Source: an uncultured Flavobacteriales bacterium
GTDB lineage: Bacteria > Bacteroidota > Bacteroidia > Flavobacteriales_D > Sanyastnellaceae
Direction: 5' to 3'
DNA length: 38,817 bases
Assembly: GCA_913041135.1 (NCBI GenBank)
Contig: CAJWIF010000008.1
Location: 1 to 38,817 of the forward strand
Both the position numbers and the translations under genes were made by a program. Each line of letters opens with the position of its first letter. The stretch's first letter is position 1. Below the pieces are notes generated by a model. That model ran no database searches. It was not told where the DNA came from and saw only the letters and a program-made list of their open reading frames with translations. This document shows positions 1 through 8,535 of this stretch, one piece after another.

Positions 1-900
1 GCCAGGCGCAGCGATTTTGCTCAGATCGTTGCGCACGAGATCGCAAATCATCACGTTCTCTGCACGCTCCTTGGTATCGTGATACAATTGATGCGCAAGG
101 ATTTCATCTTCTTCAGCATTTTGACCTCGCCGAATTGTCCCTTTGATGGGTGAGGATGTGATCCGCTTCCCACGTTTTTTCAAGAACAATTCGGGCGAGC
201 CACACAGCAAGTCAAATTCACCTGCTTTAATAAGTGCACTATACGGCGCGCGTGTTTTCCGCTGCAGACGCACATACGCATTCCAGGGGCTGTCAATTTT
301 ACCATCACCGTGGTATTCTTGGCACAGGTTCAATTCGTAAACATCACCCCGTTGAATGTGTTTCTTGACGCGTTGAACGCGCTGTAGATAGGTCGAACGA
401 TCCCATCGTGGGCGCAAGGAAATGCGCTCTGAAGAGGGTGTTTCTGAAGGAGCGTCGTGCAGAATTGATTCCAAGGCGGCATGCGCGTCGGGCTCGTCTT
501 CGCCCAACACCAATTTAGGATGCTCAAGGTCTCCGCCCCATGCCACGACAATGCGTGGTTCGACCCAGTGCATCACAGGAAAGCCAGCGCTGTCAGTTCG
601 ACGGGAATTGACCTCTTCCAGGATGTTCTTCAAGTCATAGCCCATCCACCCAAACGTCCACCCTGAGCGATCTGCTCCGGGCTTCACAAATCGAGACCAG
701 GCTTCGATGCAACCAGGTTGTTCCAACCCCCACGTGAACGACCGACGTGCCCCAATGGCAAACAAACAACGGCCCTGTGGCTGCTCATCGTACAGCAGGA
801 ATGCATGTTCTTCACGTTCAAACCACGCGGACAAATCCGGCAATTTGCGCTGAGCAATGCTGGACGTGGGGATTGGATTTTCGGCGATTTGAGATTCCAC
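1..900 (-). CDS. pabB: Aminodeoxychorismate synthase component I, 3' end outside window
   Basis: Makes 4-amino-4-deoxychorismate from chorismate and ammonia for folate synthesis. I translated 300 codons without a stop from a GTG at 900 to the window edge. Visible motifs of the chorismate-binding family are GDVYELNLC, SPELFL, PIKGTIRRG and, at the edge, DLVRNDL. The Lys in PIKGT is typical of PabB, whereas anthranilate synthase (TrpE) usually has Ala there; this is why I call PabB. Roughly the last third of the protein is missing, since the family is usually about 430-470 aa. GTG 900 is chosen because an in-frame TAG lies 21 bases upstream and no ATG occurs until about residue 70. A TATCTTCC box ends four bases before the GTG, as at other starts in this window. 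It follows hemH by 43 bases. No glutaminase partner (pabA) is visible. Confidence 0.88.
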   Translation of the reverse strand, partial: MESQIAENPIPTSSIAQRKLPDLSAWFEREEHAFLLYDEQPQGRCLFAIGARRSFTWGLEQPGCIEAWSRFVKPGADRSGWTFGWMGYDLKNILEEVNSRRTDSAGFPVMHWVEPRIVVAWGGDLEHPKLVLGEDEPDAHAALESILHDAPSETPSSERISLRPRWDRSTYLQRVQRVKKHIQRGDVYELNLCQEYHGDGKIDSPWNAYVRLQRKTRAPYSALIKAGEFDLLCGSPELFLKKRGKRITSSPIKGTIRRGQNAEEDEILAHQLYHDTKERAENVMICDLVRNDLSKIAAPG

Positions 901-904
901 GGGA

Positions 905-912
905 GGAAGATA
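905..912 (-). promoter_or_regulatory. Weak -7-like box four bases before pabB GTG
   Basis: TATCTTCC read on the minus strand, then TCCC, then the GTG of pabB. It differs from TAnnTTTG at two positions but lies at the same offset as the exact boxes before lpdA and other genes. This could be chance; its main value is in supporting the GTG start. Confidence 0.3.
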
Positions 913-943
913 CGCAGTCTATCGGGTTCGACGGATGATTCAG

Positions 944-1987
944 TTAAGCCTTACCAATCTTGCTCAATACGAGCTCTTCCAACCCTTGAATCCAGCGAGG
1001 GTGGTCGTTGAGACTTGGAACGAAGTCAAGCTGTTTGCCTCCTTTTTCTTCAAATAGCTCGACGTACTCTTCTCCAATTTCCACAATGGTTTCGAGACAA
1101 TCGGCCACAAATGCTGGACTGAAAACAAGGAGTTTTTGATCGCCTTTTCCAGCGCGCTCTTCAATGACTTTGTCACTAAAAGGTTCGACCCATCCGCCAC
1201 CCAAACGGGATTGAAAGCAGACGGTGTAGCGATCAGAGGGTATCTGAAGACGCTCTGCAAGTGCACGCGTTGTTGCATAGCAAGTCGCTTTATAACAGAA
1301 CTTATTTTGGTCATTGATCTCATCCTCACAGCTGTGGTTGGAACACTGCCGATCGTCGTATACTTTGTCCAGCTGTCGTTCTGGCAGACCATGGTAGCTA
1401 AACAAAATGTGATCGTAAGCGTTGAGGTCGAACGCTTTGGCTCGGAGTTCAAAACCATCGAGATAGCCTGGGAAATCCCAGTACTGGCTGATGGAAATCA
1501 CATCGGGAATCACATACCACTTGCTGATGATTTCAAACGCTCTTTGCAGCGTAGACCCGGTGGATGCTGAAGCATATTGTGCATAGAGTGGCAGGATGAC
1601 AATGCGGTCATAGTGATCCGCTTGCATCCGCTTCAACACGACATCCATCGATGGAGTTTGGTAGCGCATGGCCAACTCTACTGTGACTTCACCTTCAAAG
1701 GCAGTGACCATCTCAGGGCGGTTCATGCGGGTCTGGAGCAGATCTCGGACCTTTTCTCCGTGAATGAGCAAGGGAGAACCCTCATCAGTCCAAACCTTCT
1801 TGTATTCTCGAGCGCTTCGAAAGCTTCGGATGGGGGCGATGATGCCATTGACCAACAACTTCCGAGGAAGCCACGGGATATCAATGACCCGTTCGTCACC
1901 GAGAAATTCGCGGAGGTAACGTCCGACAGCTCCCGGTTTTGGGGCGTCTGGTGTCCCCAAGTTGATTAATAGAATGCCTGTTTTCAT
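944..1987 (-). CDS. hemH: Ferrochelatase
   Basis: Inserts ferrous iron into protoporphyrin IX, the last step of protoheme synthesis. The protein has 347 aa, a normal bacterial length. It begins MKTGILLINLGTPDAP, the standard ferrochelatase N-terminus, which fixes the ATG start. The catalytic region SYHGLPERQL places the invariant His near residue 199. The family block CYATTRALAERL and then QSRLGGGWVEPF follow, with the acidic active-site stretch ETIVEIGEEY toward the C-terminus. It lies 102 bases downstream of lpdA and 43 bases upstream of pabB on the same strand, so the three may be partly co-transcribed. No clear TAnnTTTG box precedes it; a TATCTACT stretch touches the ATG but does not fit. 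The family assignment is firm. Confidence 0.96.
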   Translation of the reverse strand: MKTGILLINLGTPDAPKPGAVGRYLREFLGDERVIDIPWLPRKLLVNGIIAPIRSFRSAREYKKVWTDEGSPLLIHGEKVRDLLQTRMNRPEMVTAFEGEVTVELAMRYQTPSMDVVLKRMQADHYDRIVILPLYAQYASASTGSTLQRAFEIISKWYVIPDVISISQYWDFPGYLDGFELRAKAFDLNAYDHILFSYHGLPERQLDKVYDDRQCSNHSCEDEINDQNKFCYKATCYATTRALAERLQIPSDRYTVCFQSRLGGGWVEPFSDKVIEERAGKGDQKLLVFSPAFVADCLETIVEIGEEYVELFEEKGGKQLDFVPSLNDHPRWIQGLEELVLSKIGKA

Positions 1988-2089
1988 AGTAGATAAATCA
2001 ACAAGTTGGAGGCCTCGTGGTTCAATTCAACCGTCAATTTTTTCCGGTCAGGTCCACGTTGTCGATTCCATGCGTTCAACATCATTCCA

Positions 2090-3493
2090 TCAGATGTGCA
2101 GCGCGCGGTTGTCTGTCGCAGCAAGGGCAGCTTCTTTGATCGCTTCGGTGAATGTCGGGTGGGCGTGTGACATGCGGCTGATGTCCTCAGCGGTAGCACG
2201 AAACTCCATGGCTACAACGGCTTCAGCAATCATGTCGGCAGCCCGCGGTCCGCAAATGTGAATGCCCAAAATTTCATCCGTGTCGGCGTGAGCCAAGACC
2301 TTGACTGAACCATCCGTGTCCATAGATGCCCGCGCCCTTCCGCTGGCCTTGAAAGGGAATGAACCTGATTTGTATGCGACTTCCGACGCTTTCAGTTGTT
2401 CCTCTGTCTTTCCTACTCCGGCCACTTCGGGCCATGTGTACACCACATTGGGAATTAAATTGTAGTCGATGTGCGGATGCTGTCCTGCGATGACCTCTGC
2501 AGCTACAACACCTTCTTCCTCGGCCTTGTGCGCGAGCATGGCACCACGAACAACGTCACCGATGGCGAATATGTGAGGAACGGATGTTCGCATCTGCTCG
2601 TCTACAGGGATGCGTCCGCGCTCATCCAAAGAAAGCCCAGCCGCCTCCACATTGAGACCGGCGGTAAAGGGTTTTCGCCCAACCGAAACGAGGCAATATT
2701 CTGTTTTCCATTCCACCTCTTGCCCTTTCTTATCGTCGGCTTTTACCACAACACCTTTCGCGCTTGCTTTGACCTCTTTGACCCCATGCTGAAGATGGAA
2801 TTTTACGCCCAACTTTTTCATGGAACGCATGAGCTCTTTGCCCATCGTCCGGTCCATGGTTGGAATGATGGTGTCCTGGTATTCAACAACGTGAACTTCC
2901 GTCCCCAAACGAGCATAAACACTCCCTAATTCCAACCCGATGACACCTCCGCCAATGACCACCATGTGTTTGGGCAAGTCCCTTAAGCTCAACGCTTCGG
3001 TCGATGTGATGACCCGCTTTTTGTCCACATTGATAAAGGGTAGGGAAGCAGGCTTTGATCCCGTGGCAATGATGATGTGCTTTCCGCTAATAGCGGTGGC
3101 CTTGCCTTTACTCGGTGTCACAGCAATGGTGTGCAGATCGACAAAAGAGCCGGTTCCCGTGTGCACTTCGATTCCGTTTTTTTTCATCAGGAAATCAATA
3201 CCGGCCACCGTTTGTTCAACAACGCCCGCCTTGCGGGAGATCATTTGTTTGAAGTCAAGCTTCCAGTCTGAGGCGTGAATGCCGTGTTCTGAAAACTGAT
3301 GCAGTGCTTGGTGGTAATGCTCGGAGCTATCCAAAAGTGCTTTGGACGGTATGCAACCAACATTCAAGCAGGTGCCTCCAAGCGAGCTGTATTTCTCAAC
3401 CAATGCGGTTTTGTTCCCCAATTGTGCTGAGCGAATGGCAGCGACGTACCCTCCAGGTCCGCTGCCGATGACGATAACATCGTAAGATTCCAT
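2090..3493 (-). CDS. lpdA: Dihydrolipoyl dehydrogenase (E3)
   Basis: FAD enzyme that reoxidises dihydrolipoyl groups of 2-oxo acid dehydrogenase complexes with NAD. The protein has 467 aa. The N-terminal FAD-binding motif is VIGSGPGGYVAA, and the redox disulfide motif GGTCLNVGCIPSK gives Cys42 and Cys47. The second nucleotide-binding motif is GGGVIGLELGSVYARLG, the FAD motif is IFAIGDVV, and the C-terminal HAHPTFTEAI supplies the His-Glu pair. The open frame extends 46 codons upstream, but ATG 3493 (MESYDVIVIG) matches the family start. An exact TATCTTTG box lies four bases before it, so the upstream extension is probably untranslated. The partner E1 and E2 genes sucA and sucB lie about 5 kb away on the other strand. 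Confidence 0.97.
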   Translation of the reverse strand: MESYDVIVIGSGPGGYVAAIRSAQLGNKTALVEKYSSLGGTCLNVGCIPSKALLDSSEHYHQALHQFSEHGIHASDWKLDFKQMISRKAGVVEQTVAGIDFLMKKNGIEVHTGTGSFVDLHTIAVTPSKGKATAISGKHIIIATGSKPASLPFINVDKKRVITSTEALSLRDLPKHMVVIGGGVIGLELGSVYARLGTEVHVVEYQDTIIPTMDRTMGKELMRSMKKLGVKFHLQHGVKEVKASAKGVVVKADDKKGQEVEWKTEYCLVSVGRKPFTAGLNVEAAGLSLDERGRIPVDEQMRTSVPHIFAIGDVVRGAMLAHKAEEEGVVAAEVIAGQHPHIDYNLIPNVVYTWPEVAGVGKTEEQLKASEVAYKSGSFPFKASGRARASMDTDGSVKVLAHADTDEILGIHICGPRAADMIAEAVVAMEFRATAEDISRMSHAHPTFTEAIKEAALAATDNRALHI

Positions 3494-3497
3494 GATG

Positions 3498-3505
3498 CAA
3501 AGATA
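3498..3505 (-). promoter_or_regulatory. Exact TAnnTTTG box four bases before lpdA ATG
   Basis: TATCTTTG on the minus strand is followed by CATC and then the lpdA ATG. It matches the Bacteroidota -7 consensus exactly. A TTG occurs 14 bases upstream, shorter than the usual 17-23 spacing. If the transcript starts about five bases after the box, the mRNA is leaderless or nearly so. Confidence 0.65.
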
Positions 3506-3570
3506 AAGCGAACGCCTCGCAATGATGGCAGTGGACCCGTCTTTAGCGCCTGCCATTGCCAAGGAAAAAA

Positions 3571-3578
3571 TATGTTTC
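3571..3578 (+). promoter_or_regulatory. Possible -7 box upstream of RND exporter
   Basis: TATGTTTC (one mismatch to TAnnTTTG), 83 bases before the TTG start of the exporter gene. A TTG lies 12 bases upstream, shorter than ideal. It is the best plus-strand candidate in the divergent lpdA/exporter interval, but it is weak. Confidence 0.25.
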
Positions 3579-3661
3579 TTTGCAACGCGGTTGCAGCCGG
3601 GTACTCCCTGCGTTGAGTCGCCTATGAACATGCCTCAAATCGCCTCAAAATCAATGCTGCG

Positions 3662-6208
3662 TTGATCTGGAATCGCATTGCATCCGTACTACTTCGGCAG
3701 CGTTTATTGCTGCTTATCATCATCGGGTGCTTAACCGTTTTGATGGCTTTGCAGATTCCGAATTTGAGGTTACAGTACACTTTCGGGGGACTTTTGCCTT
3801 CAACGGATACCACGGCGATTGAGTACCAGCATTTCATTGAGAATTTTGGTACAGAGGGAAATGTCTTGCTGATCGGTGCGGACGCACGTGACCTGAGATC
3901 TCCTGAAGGTTTGCAGGCATGGTATGAATTGGCGGAGTCCATCCGGTTCATGGATACCCGTCGAGATACAGTGGATGACGGTATCGACAAGCTTGTTCCA
4001 CTTTCGCTCATCGACAGCGTATTTTCCATTACCCACTCCTTCTCCTTAGAAAAGGACACCGCGTTGCGTCGATTTACGCTGATGCCATTGGTCGACCCGG
4101 GTGCCATGGAAGTGGGGGGTGCGGTGGATTCAATCTTTGTCCAGAACCTGTTTGATCAGGTAGAATCACTGCCTTTCTATGAAGGCCTGCTGTATACAAA
4201 ACGCGGGGACGCGACGCTTTTGACCGTTTTTTTGGATGCTGATTTATTCAATTCGAAGAAACGAGGGACGGTTGTTGAGGACGTGGTCGCGCTGACTGAT
4301 CTATGGAGCGAAAAGCACGGCATTGACTTGGCGATCAGTGGTCTTCCCTTCATCCGAACGGAAATGACCAACAAGGTCAAAGGAGAAATAGGGTGGTTCA
4401 TCGGTGCGGCCATGTTGGTGACGGCCTTGCTGCTCTTATTGTTTTTCCGAAATCCAACCATTACCGGAGTGAGTTTGCTGGTGGTTGGTATGGGCGTGAT
4501 CTGGTCCTTAGGCACGATTTCATTGCTGGATTATCCGGTCAATTTGTTGATGAGTTTGATTCCTCCGTTGATGATTGTCATCGGTGTTCCCAACTGCATT
4601 TATTTGGTCAATAAATACCATGCAGAATACAAACGTCATGGCAATAAAGCCATGGCATTGCAGCGCATGGTGGTCAAAGTTGGCAATGCTACGTTGCTCA
4701 CAAACGTTACCACCGCATTGGGTTTTGCGACGTTTATTTTCACGCACAGTGATATGCTCCGGCAGTTTGGTGTGGTGGCTGCCATCAATATTTTAGTCGT
4801 TTTTGTTATTTCCATCATCGTGATTCCTGCGTTGATGACCTTTTTACCTGCTCCACGGGTGAAGCACACGCGGCATTTGGATCGCCGGTGGATGTTTGTG
4901 TTTGTCAATCACTTGGTAAGAATTGTCCAAGAAAAAAGACCCCATGTGTATGCCGGTGCGTTGGTTATTTTCTTGTTCAGTATCGCTGGGGTTTCTCAAA
5001 TGGTCACCACAGGAAACATCGTGGATGATTTGCCGGAACATGATCGGGTCATTCGGGACTTGAAATGGATGGAGCAGCGCTTCAACGGGGCCATGCCATT
5101 TGAAATGCTAGTGGATACGCGGAGGACCAACGGGGCGACCAATCCGAATGTGTTGAAACGCATTGAATCGCTTCAGGAGATCTTGAAGGAGTACCCTGAG
5201 TTCAGCAGATCAATTAGTGCGGTCGATGCTAGTAAATTTGCGACCCAGGCTTTTTACGGTGGTTCGCCTGAGCGCTATCGCTTGCCCTCGCGACAAGAAC
5301 GCTCGTTCATTGGGCCTTGGATTCGGGGAACGGCAGAAGCCGCAGAAGGGGCTTCCGCATCGGGCGACGTCATGGCTAACTTCTTTGATTCCACACAATC
5401 CATGACCCGAATTTCGACGCAGATGGCGGACGTGGGGACACTGGAAATGCGGGATTTAATGCTGGAATTACGGCCACGCCTAGACAGTCTTTTTCCACCA
5501 GAGAAATTTGATCTCATCTTGACGGGCACGAGCGTGGTGTTTTTGGAAGGAACGAGTTACATGGTTCGGAATCTCGGCATTTCTATCGCTTTGGCGATTT
5601 GTGTGATTGCATTGATGATGGCGCTTTTGTTTAAATCTGCCCGCATGGTGGGCATAGCGCTCATTCCTAACTTATTTCCTCTGCTTTTCACCGCAGGTTT
5701 CATGGGGTGGACCGGTATCCCGATCAAGCCGTCTACGATTTTAGTCTTCAGCATCGCCTTTGGAATTTCGGTGGATGACACCATACACTTTTTGGCGAAA
5801 TACCGTCAAGAGCTGAACTTCAAATCGTGGAACATCAAGGAGTCCGTGATTCTAGCTCTGAAAGAAACAGGGGTGAGTATGATGTACACTTCCATCGTGT
5901 TGTTTTTTGGGTTCTTGATGTTTGCGATGTCGGGATTTGACGGGACGCGGTCACTGGGTATCTTGGTGTCAATCACTCTTGGGGTGGCCATGTTTACCAA
6001 CCTGCTTTTGCTCCCCAGCTTGTTACTTGCTTTTGAGAAATCACTTACCACCAAGTCGTTTTCAGAACCGTTCTTTTCAATTTTGGATGAGGAAGAGGAC
6101 ATCGAATTGGAAGAGTTGTCCATTCAGGAGGGGACGTCGCCGGGTAAGGGTGAAGAACAACACGAGGCGTTAATTCAGCAGCGAAAAAACAAAGGGCATT
6201 CGTCTTGA
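3662..6208 (+). CDS. RND superfamily exporter (MMPL/HAE3-like)
   Basis: Large membrane transporter of 848 aa, likely driven by proton flux; the substrate is unknown (lipids or hydrophobic compounds are typical of relatives). The layout is the RND duplication: one N-terminal membrane segment (about residues 11-31), a soluble domain, a membrane bundle (about 240-400), then the same again (membrane segment near 425, soluble domain, bundle near 640-800). The second bundle contains [16 protein letters not shown], a hallmark block of this family. The C-terminal tail is cytosolic and very acidic ([13 protein letters not shown]). The start is a TTG at 3662: an in-frame TGA lies 48 bases upstream, there is no ATG or GTG in between, and [14 protein letters not shown] looks like the family N-terminus. 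It is followed 31 bases later by rfbA. Confidence 0.85.
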   Translation: MIWNRIASVLLRQRLLLLIIIGCLTVLMALQIPNLRLQYTFGGLLPSTDTTAIEYQHFIENFGTEGNVLLIGADARDLRSPEGLQAWYELAESIRFMDTRRDTVDDGIDKLVPLSLIDSVFSITHSFSLEKDTALRRFTLMPLVDPGAMEVGGAVDSIFVQNLFDQVESLPFYEGLLYTKRGDATLLTVFLDADLFNSKKRGTVVEDVVALTDLWSEKHGIDLAISGLPFIRTEMTNKVKGEIGWFIGAAMLVTALLLLLFFRNPTITGVSLLVVGMGVIWSLGTISLLDYPVNLLMSLIPPLMIVIGVPNCIYLVNKYHAEYKRHGNKAMALQRMVVKVGNATLLTNVTTALGFATFIFTHSDMLRQFGVVAAINILVVFVISIIVIPALMTFLPAPRVKHTRHLDRRWMFVFVNHLVRIVQEKRPHVYAGALVIFLFSIAGVSQMVTTGNIVDDLPEHDRVIRDLKWMEQRFNGAMPFEMLVDTRRTNGATNPNVLKRIESLQEILKEYPEFSRSISAVDASKFATQAFYGGSPERYRLPSRQERSFIGPWIRGTAEAAEGASASGDVMANFFDSTQSMTRISTQMADVGTLEMRDLMLELRPRLDSLFPPEKFDLILTGTSVVFLEGTSYMVRNLGISIALAICVIALMMALLFKSARMVGIALIPNLFPLLFTAGFMGWTGIPIKPSTILVFSIAFGISVDDTIHFLAKYRQELNFKSWNIKESVILALKETGVSMMYTSIVLFFGFLMFAMSGFDGTRSLGILVSITLGVAMFTNLLLLPSLLLAFEKSLTTKSFSEPFFSILDEEEDIELEELSIQEGTSPGKGEEQHEALIQQRKNKGHSS

Positions 6209-6239
6209 GACCGTTGAAAGAATATTCAATATCTGTACC

Positions 6240-7109
6240 ATGAAAGGTATTATTTTAGCAGGAGGGTCTGGAACCCGATTGTGGCCATTGACCCGAGCCA
6301 TCAGCAAACAGCTAATGCCGATATACGACAAGCCGATGATTTATTATCCGCTGTCGACGTTGATGTTGAGTGGCGTTCGGGAGATCCTCATCATCTCTAC
6401 TCCCACCGACTTGCCCGGTTTTGAGAGGTTGTTGGGCGATGGAAGCGACATCGGTTGTACGATTGAATATGAGGAACAGGCCGTCCCAAATGGATTGGCA
6501 CAAGCCTTTGTGATCGGAGAGTCCTTCATTGGCTCGGACAAGGTGGCATTGGTACTCGGTGACAACATCTTTTACGGAAAGGGCTTTGGTCGGCAATTGC
6601 GGGCCAATACGGACCCGGTGGGGGCAATAGTTTACGCCTACTACGTGACCAATCCTGAGCGATACGGTGTTGTTTCATTCGACGGTGATGATCGGGTCAC
6701 AAGCATTGAAGAAAAGCCAGACAATCCCGAGTCGAATTACGCAGTTCCAGGCCTGTATTTTTATGACAACAGCGTGGTCGAAATCGCGAAAAAGCTGAAG
6801 CCAAGCGCTCGTGGAGAGTATGAAATAACCGATGTCAACCGGGCGTACTTGGAGGCTGGAAAACTGCTCGTTTCAAAACTGGATCGTGGCATGGCGTGGT
6901 TGGATACCGGTACGCATGCATCATTGATGCAAGCCTCGCAGTATGTTCAAGTCATTGAAGAACGGCAGGGGTTGAAAATCGGGTGCATTGAAGAAATCGC
7001 TTGGAGAATGGGATACATCTCCGATGACCAACTTAAAAAAGTAGCGGAACCGTTGCGTAAGTCAGGTTACGGTGATTACCTCTTGGATCAATTATCGCGC
7101 GGGCTATAA
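6240..7109 (+). CDS. rfbA: Glucose-1-phosphate thymidylyltransferase
   Basis: Makes dTDP-glucose from dTTP and glucose 1-phosphate, the first step toward dTDP-L-rhamnose. The 289-aa length is standard. The nucleotide-binding signature [11 protein letters not shown] is at residues 8-18, followed by [32 protein letters not shown] carries the metal-binding Asp, and [21 protein letters not shown] and WLDTGTH are also family blocks. It sits between an RND exporter and a polyprenyl synthase instead of beside rfbB and rfbC. rfbD is present 14 kb away, while rfbB and rfbC are not seen here. It is probably co-transcribed with its neighbours, with gaps of 31 and 11 bases. Confidence 0.96.
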   Translation: MKGIILAGGSGTRLWPLTRAISKQLMPIYDKPMIYYPLSTLMLSGVREILIISTPTDLPGFERLLGDGSDIGCTIEYEEQAVPNGLAQAFVIGESFIGSDKVALVLGDNIFYGKGFGRQLRANTDPVGAIVYAYYVTNPERYGVVSFDGDDRVTSIEEKPDNPESNYAVPGLYFYDNSVVEIAKKLKPSARGEYEITDVNRAYLEAGKLLVSKLDRGMAWLDTGTHASLMQASQYVQVIEERQGLKIGCIEEIAWRMGYISDDQLKKVAEPLRKSGYGDYLLDQLSRGL

Positions 7110-7120
7110 AACGGCAATCA

Positions 7121-8104
7121 ATGAGTCAAGCGAATTTGGAGCGTCTGAAGTTAGAAGCGAACCGGGCTACCGATGCCTTTCTTGCTGAATGGCCGGCTGA
7201 TGCGGATGATGGTCTGTACGCGCCCATTCATTACCTGATGTCTTTGGGTGGAAAGCGTCTACGTGCTGTGCTGGCGTTGGCGGCATCCGAGGCGGAGGGG
7301 CAACCCTTGGAAAAGGCACTTCCTGCAGCGTTGGCTGTGGAGTTGTTTCACAACTTTACTTTGATGCACGATGACATCATGGACGAGGCGCCTTTGCGCC
7401 GAGGCCAAGAAACGGTGCATCAACGGTGGGGGTCGAATGCGGCAATCCTCTCAGGAGATGCCATGTTTACATTGGCTTCGATGGCCTTAACAGGGTTGAA
7501 CGCGTCGGCGTTGCCCAAGGCGCTGCATTTGTTCAATCAAACAGCGTTAGAAGTGTGCATTGGCCAGCAGGCAGACATGGCTTTTGAATTGCGTGAAGAC
7601 GTCACGTTGGACGAATATTGGAACATGATTCGCCTGAAGACATCGGTTCTTGTCGCGGCATCATTGGCTTTGGGTGCCCGAGCTGCTGGTGCGTCGGAGG
7701 ATCGGATTCAATTGTGGTATCGGTTGGGAGAGCAGTTGGGATTGGCTTTTCAAATGCAAGACGATCTGTTGGACGCCTTTGGCACTGCCGCAACGGGAAA
7801 GCAAATGGGTGGAGACATCCTCTCGGACAAAAAGACCTATTTGCGCATCCACACGTGGGAGCGGGCATCAGCAGTGCAGCGAGAGGAATTGGAACGTTGG
7901 AATGGCAAAGGCCATGACCACAAAAGCAAGGTAACGGCTGTTAAAGCGATTATGGTCGAATTGGGCTCTGATAGCGCAGCACGTCACCGCATGGAAGAGT
8001 GCGTTGATGCGGCCGTCGCGTGCATGGATGCTTTGGAGCTTCAGGGGACCCACCGAGAATGGTTTGAATTTGTTGCTGGATTGGTCACCACGCGACAGTC
8101 CTGA
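7121..8104 (+). CDS. Polyprenyl diphosphate synthase (trans-type)
   Basis: Condenses isopentenyl diphosphate with allylic diphosphates; the exact chain length cannot be read from sequence alone. The protein has 327 aa. The Lys-Arg substrate region is GGKRLRAVLAL (about 43-53). The first aspartate-rich motif is MHDDIMDEAPLRRG (Asp84, Asp85, Asp88) and the second is FQMQDDLLDAFG. The residues before the first motif are HNFTLMHDD; the presence of large residues a few places upstream would favour a C15-C20 product, but this is inference. It starts 11 bases after rfbA and is followed 2 bases later by a small unknown gene, which suggests one operon. ispD elsewhere in the window serves the same pathway. 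Confidence 0.92.
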   Translation: MSQANLERLKLEANRATDAFLAEWPADADDGLYAPIHYLMSLGGKRLRAVLALAASEAEGQPLEKALPAALAVELFHNFTLMHDDIMDEAPLRRGQETVHQRWGSNAAILSGDAMFTLASMALTGLNASALPKALHLFNQTALEVCIGQQADMAFELREDVTLDEYWNMIRLKTSVLVAASLALGARAAGASEDRIQLWYRLGEQLGLAFQMQDDLLDAFGTAATGKQMGGDILSDKKTYLRIHTWERASAVQREELERWNGKGHDHKSKVTAVKAIMVELGSDSAARHRMEECVDAAVACMDALELQGTHREWFEFVAGLVTTRQS

Positions 8105-8106
8105 AC

Positions 8107-8454
8107 ATGGAATGGGAGGTGATGCTACCGGATCGAGAAACGCCCGATGAATGGAGTCACTCGAAATTCTTGGAAGCGGTTCAAGAGCAATTGATCAAAG
8201 ACTTCGAATGGGATGCCGAGCGTGTTACTTCTGCCTCGATTTCACTGCTTCAATTGCTTGAGGACCATATCTCTTGGAGTTTAGATCGTAGCGCAACACC
8301 TGTCTTTACGGCTTTTTACAGACTTGATTTGGGCGAGGGGCTTGTCCGAAGCATCCTACATGATTGTGATCGAGAGGAGGCATCGAGGCAATTGGCCGAG
8401 AAGTCACTTCAACGCGCAGCCCTCAAAGTTTGGACGCGCTGGAGTTATTCATAG
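8107..8454 (+). CDS. Unrecognised 115-aa protein downstream of polyprenyl synthase
   Basis: I do not recognise a family. The product is 115 aa, soluble-looking and Trp-rich, with no membrane segment or signal peptide. It begins MEWEVMLPDRETPDEW, has an amphipathic helix-like stretch around residues 20-50, and ends KVWTRWSYS. The ATG lies 2 bases after the TGA of the polyprenyl synthase, which suggests translational coupling and is the main reason to accept it as a gene. No other frame in this stretch encodes a better candidate. It could be an accessory protein with a late-stage role in the operon, but nothing in the sequence says which. Confidence 0.7.
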   Translation: MEWEVMLPDRETPDEWSHSKFLEAVQEQLIKDFEWDAERVTSASISLLQLLEDHISWSLDRSATPVFTAFYRLDLGEGLVRSILHDCDREEASRQLAEKSLQRAALKVWTRWSYS

Positions 8455-8503
8455 GTCTCACGCTTTTGCATCGCTGTAAATAGGCTTGGTGCTTGCGGTC
8501 ATG

Positions 8504-8511
8504 TATCTTTG
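8504..8511 (+). promoter_or_regulatory. sucA promoter -7 box
   Basis: TATCTTTG, an exact TAnnTTTG match, 24 bases before ATG 8536. A TTG 15 bases upstream could be the -33 element. The box overlaps the TTG that begins the longest open frame, so that TTG cannot be the normal start if transcription begins just downstream. Confidence 0.65.
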
Positions 8512-8535
8512 TCAGTCGAAACACGTACTGTCCTC

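Noticed and set aside
964-1458. 164-codon minus frame inside hemH in another frame
   Set aside because: Shadow of hemH; composition does not resemble a protein family.
3622-4107. 161-codon open frame antisense to the RND exporter
   Set aside because: Ser-rich, low-information product; fully overlaps a clearly conserved gene on the other strand.
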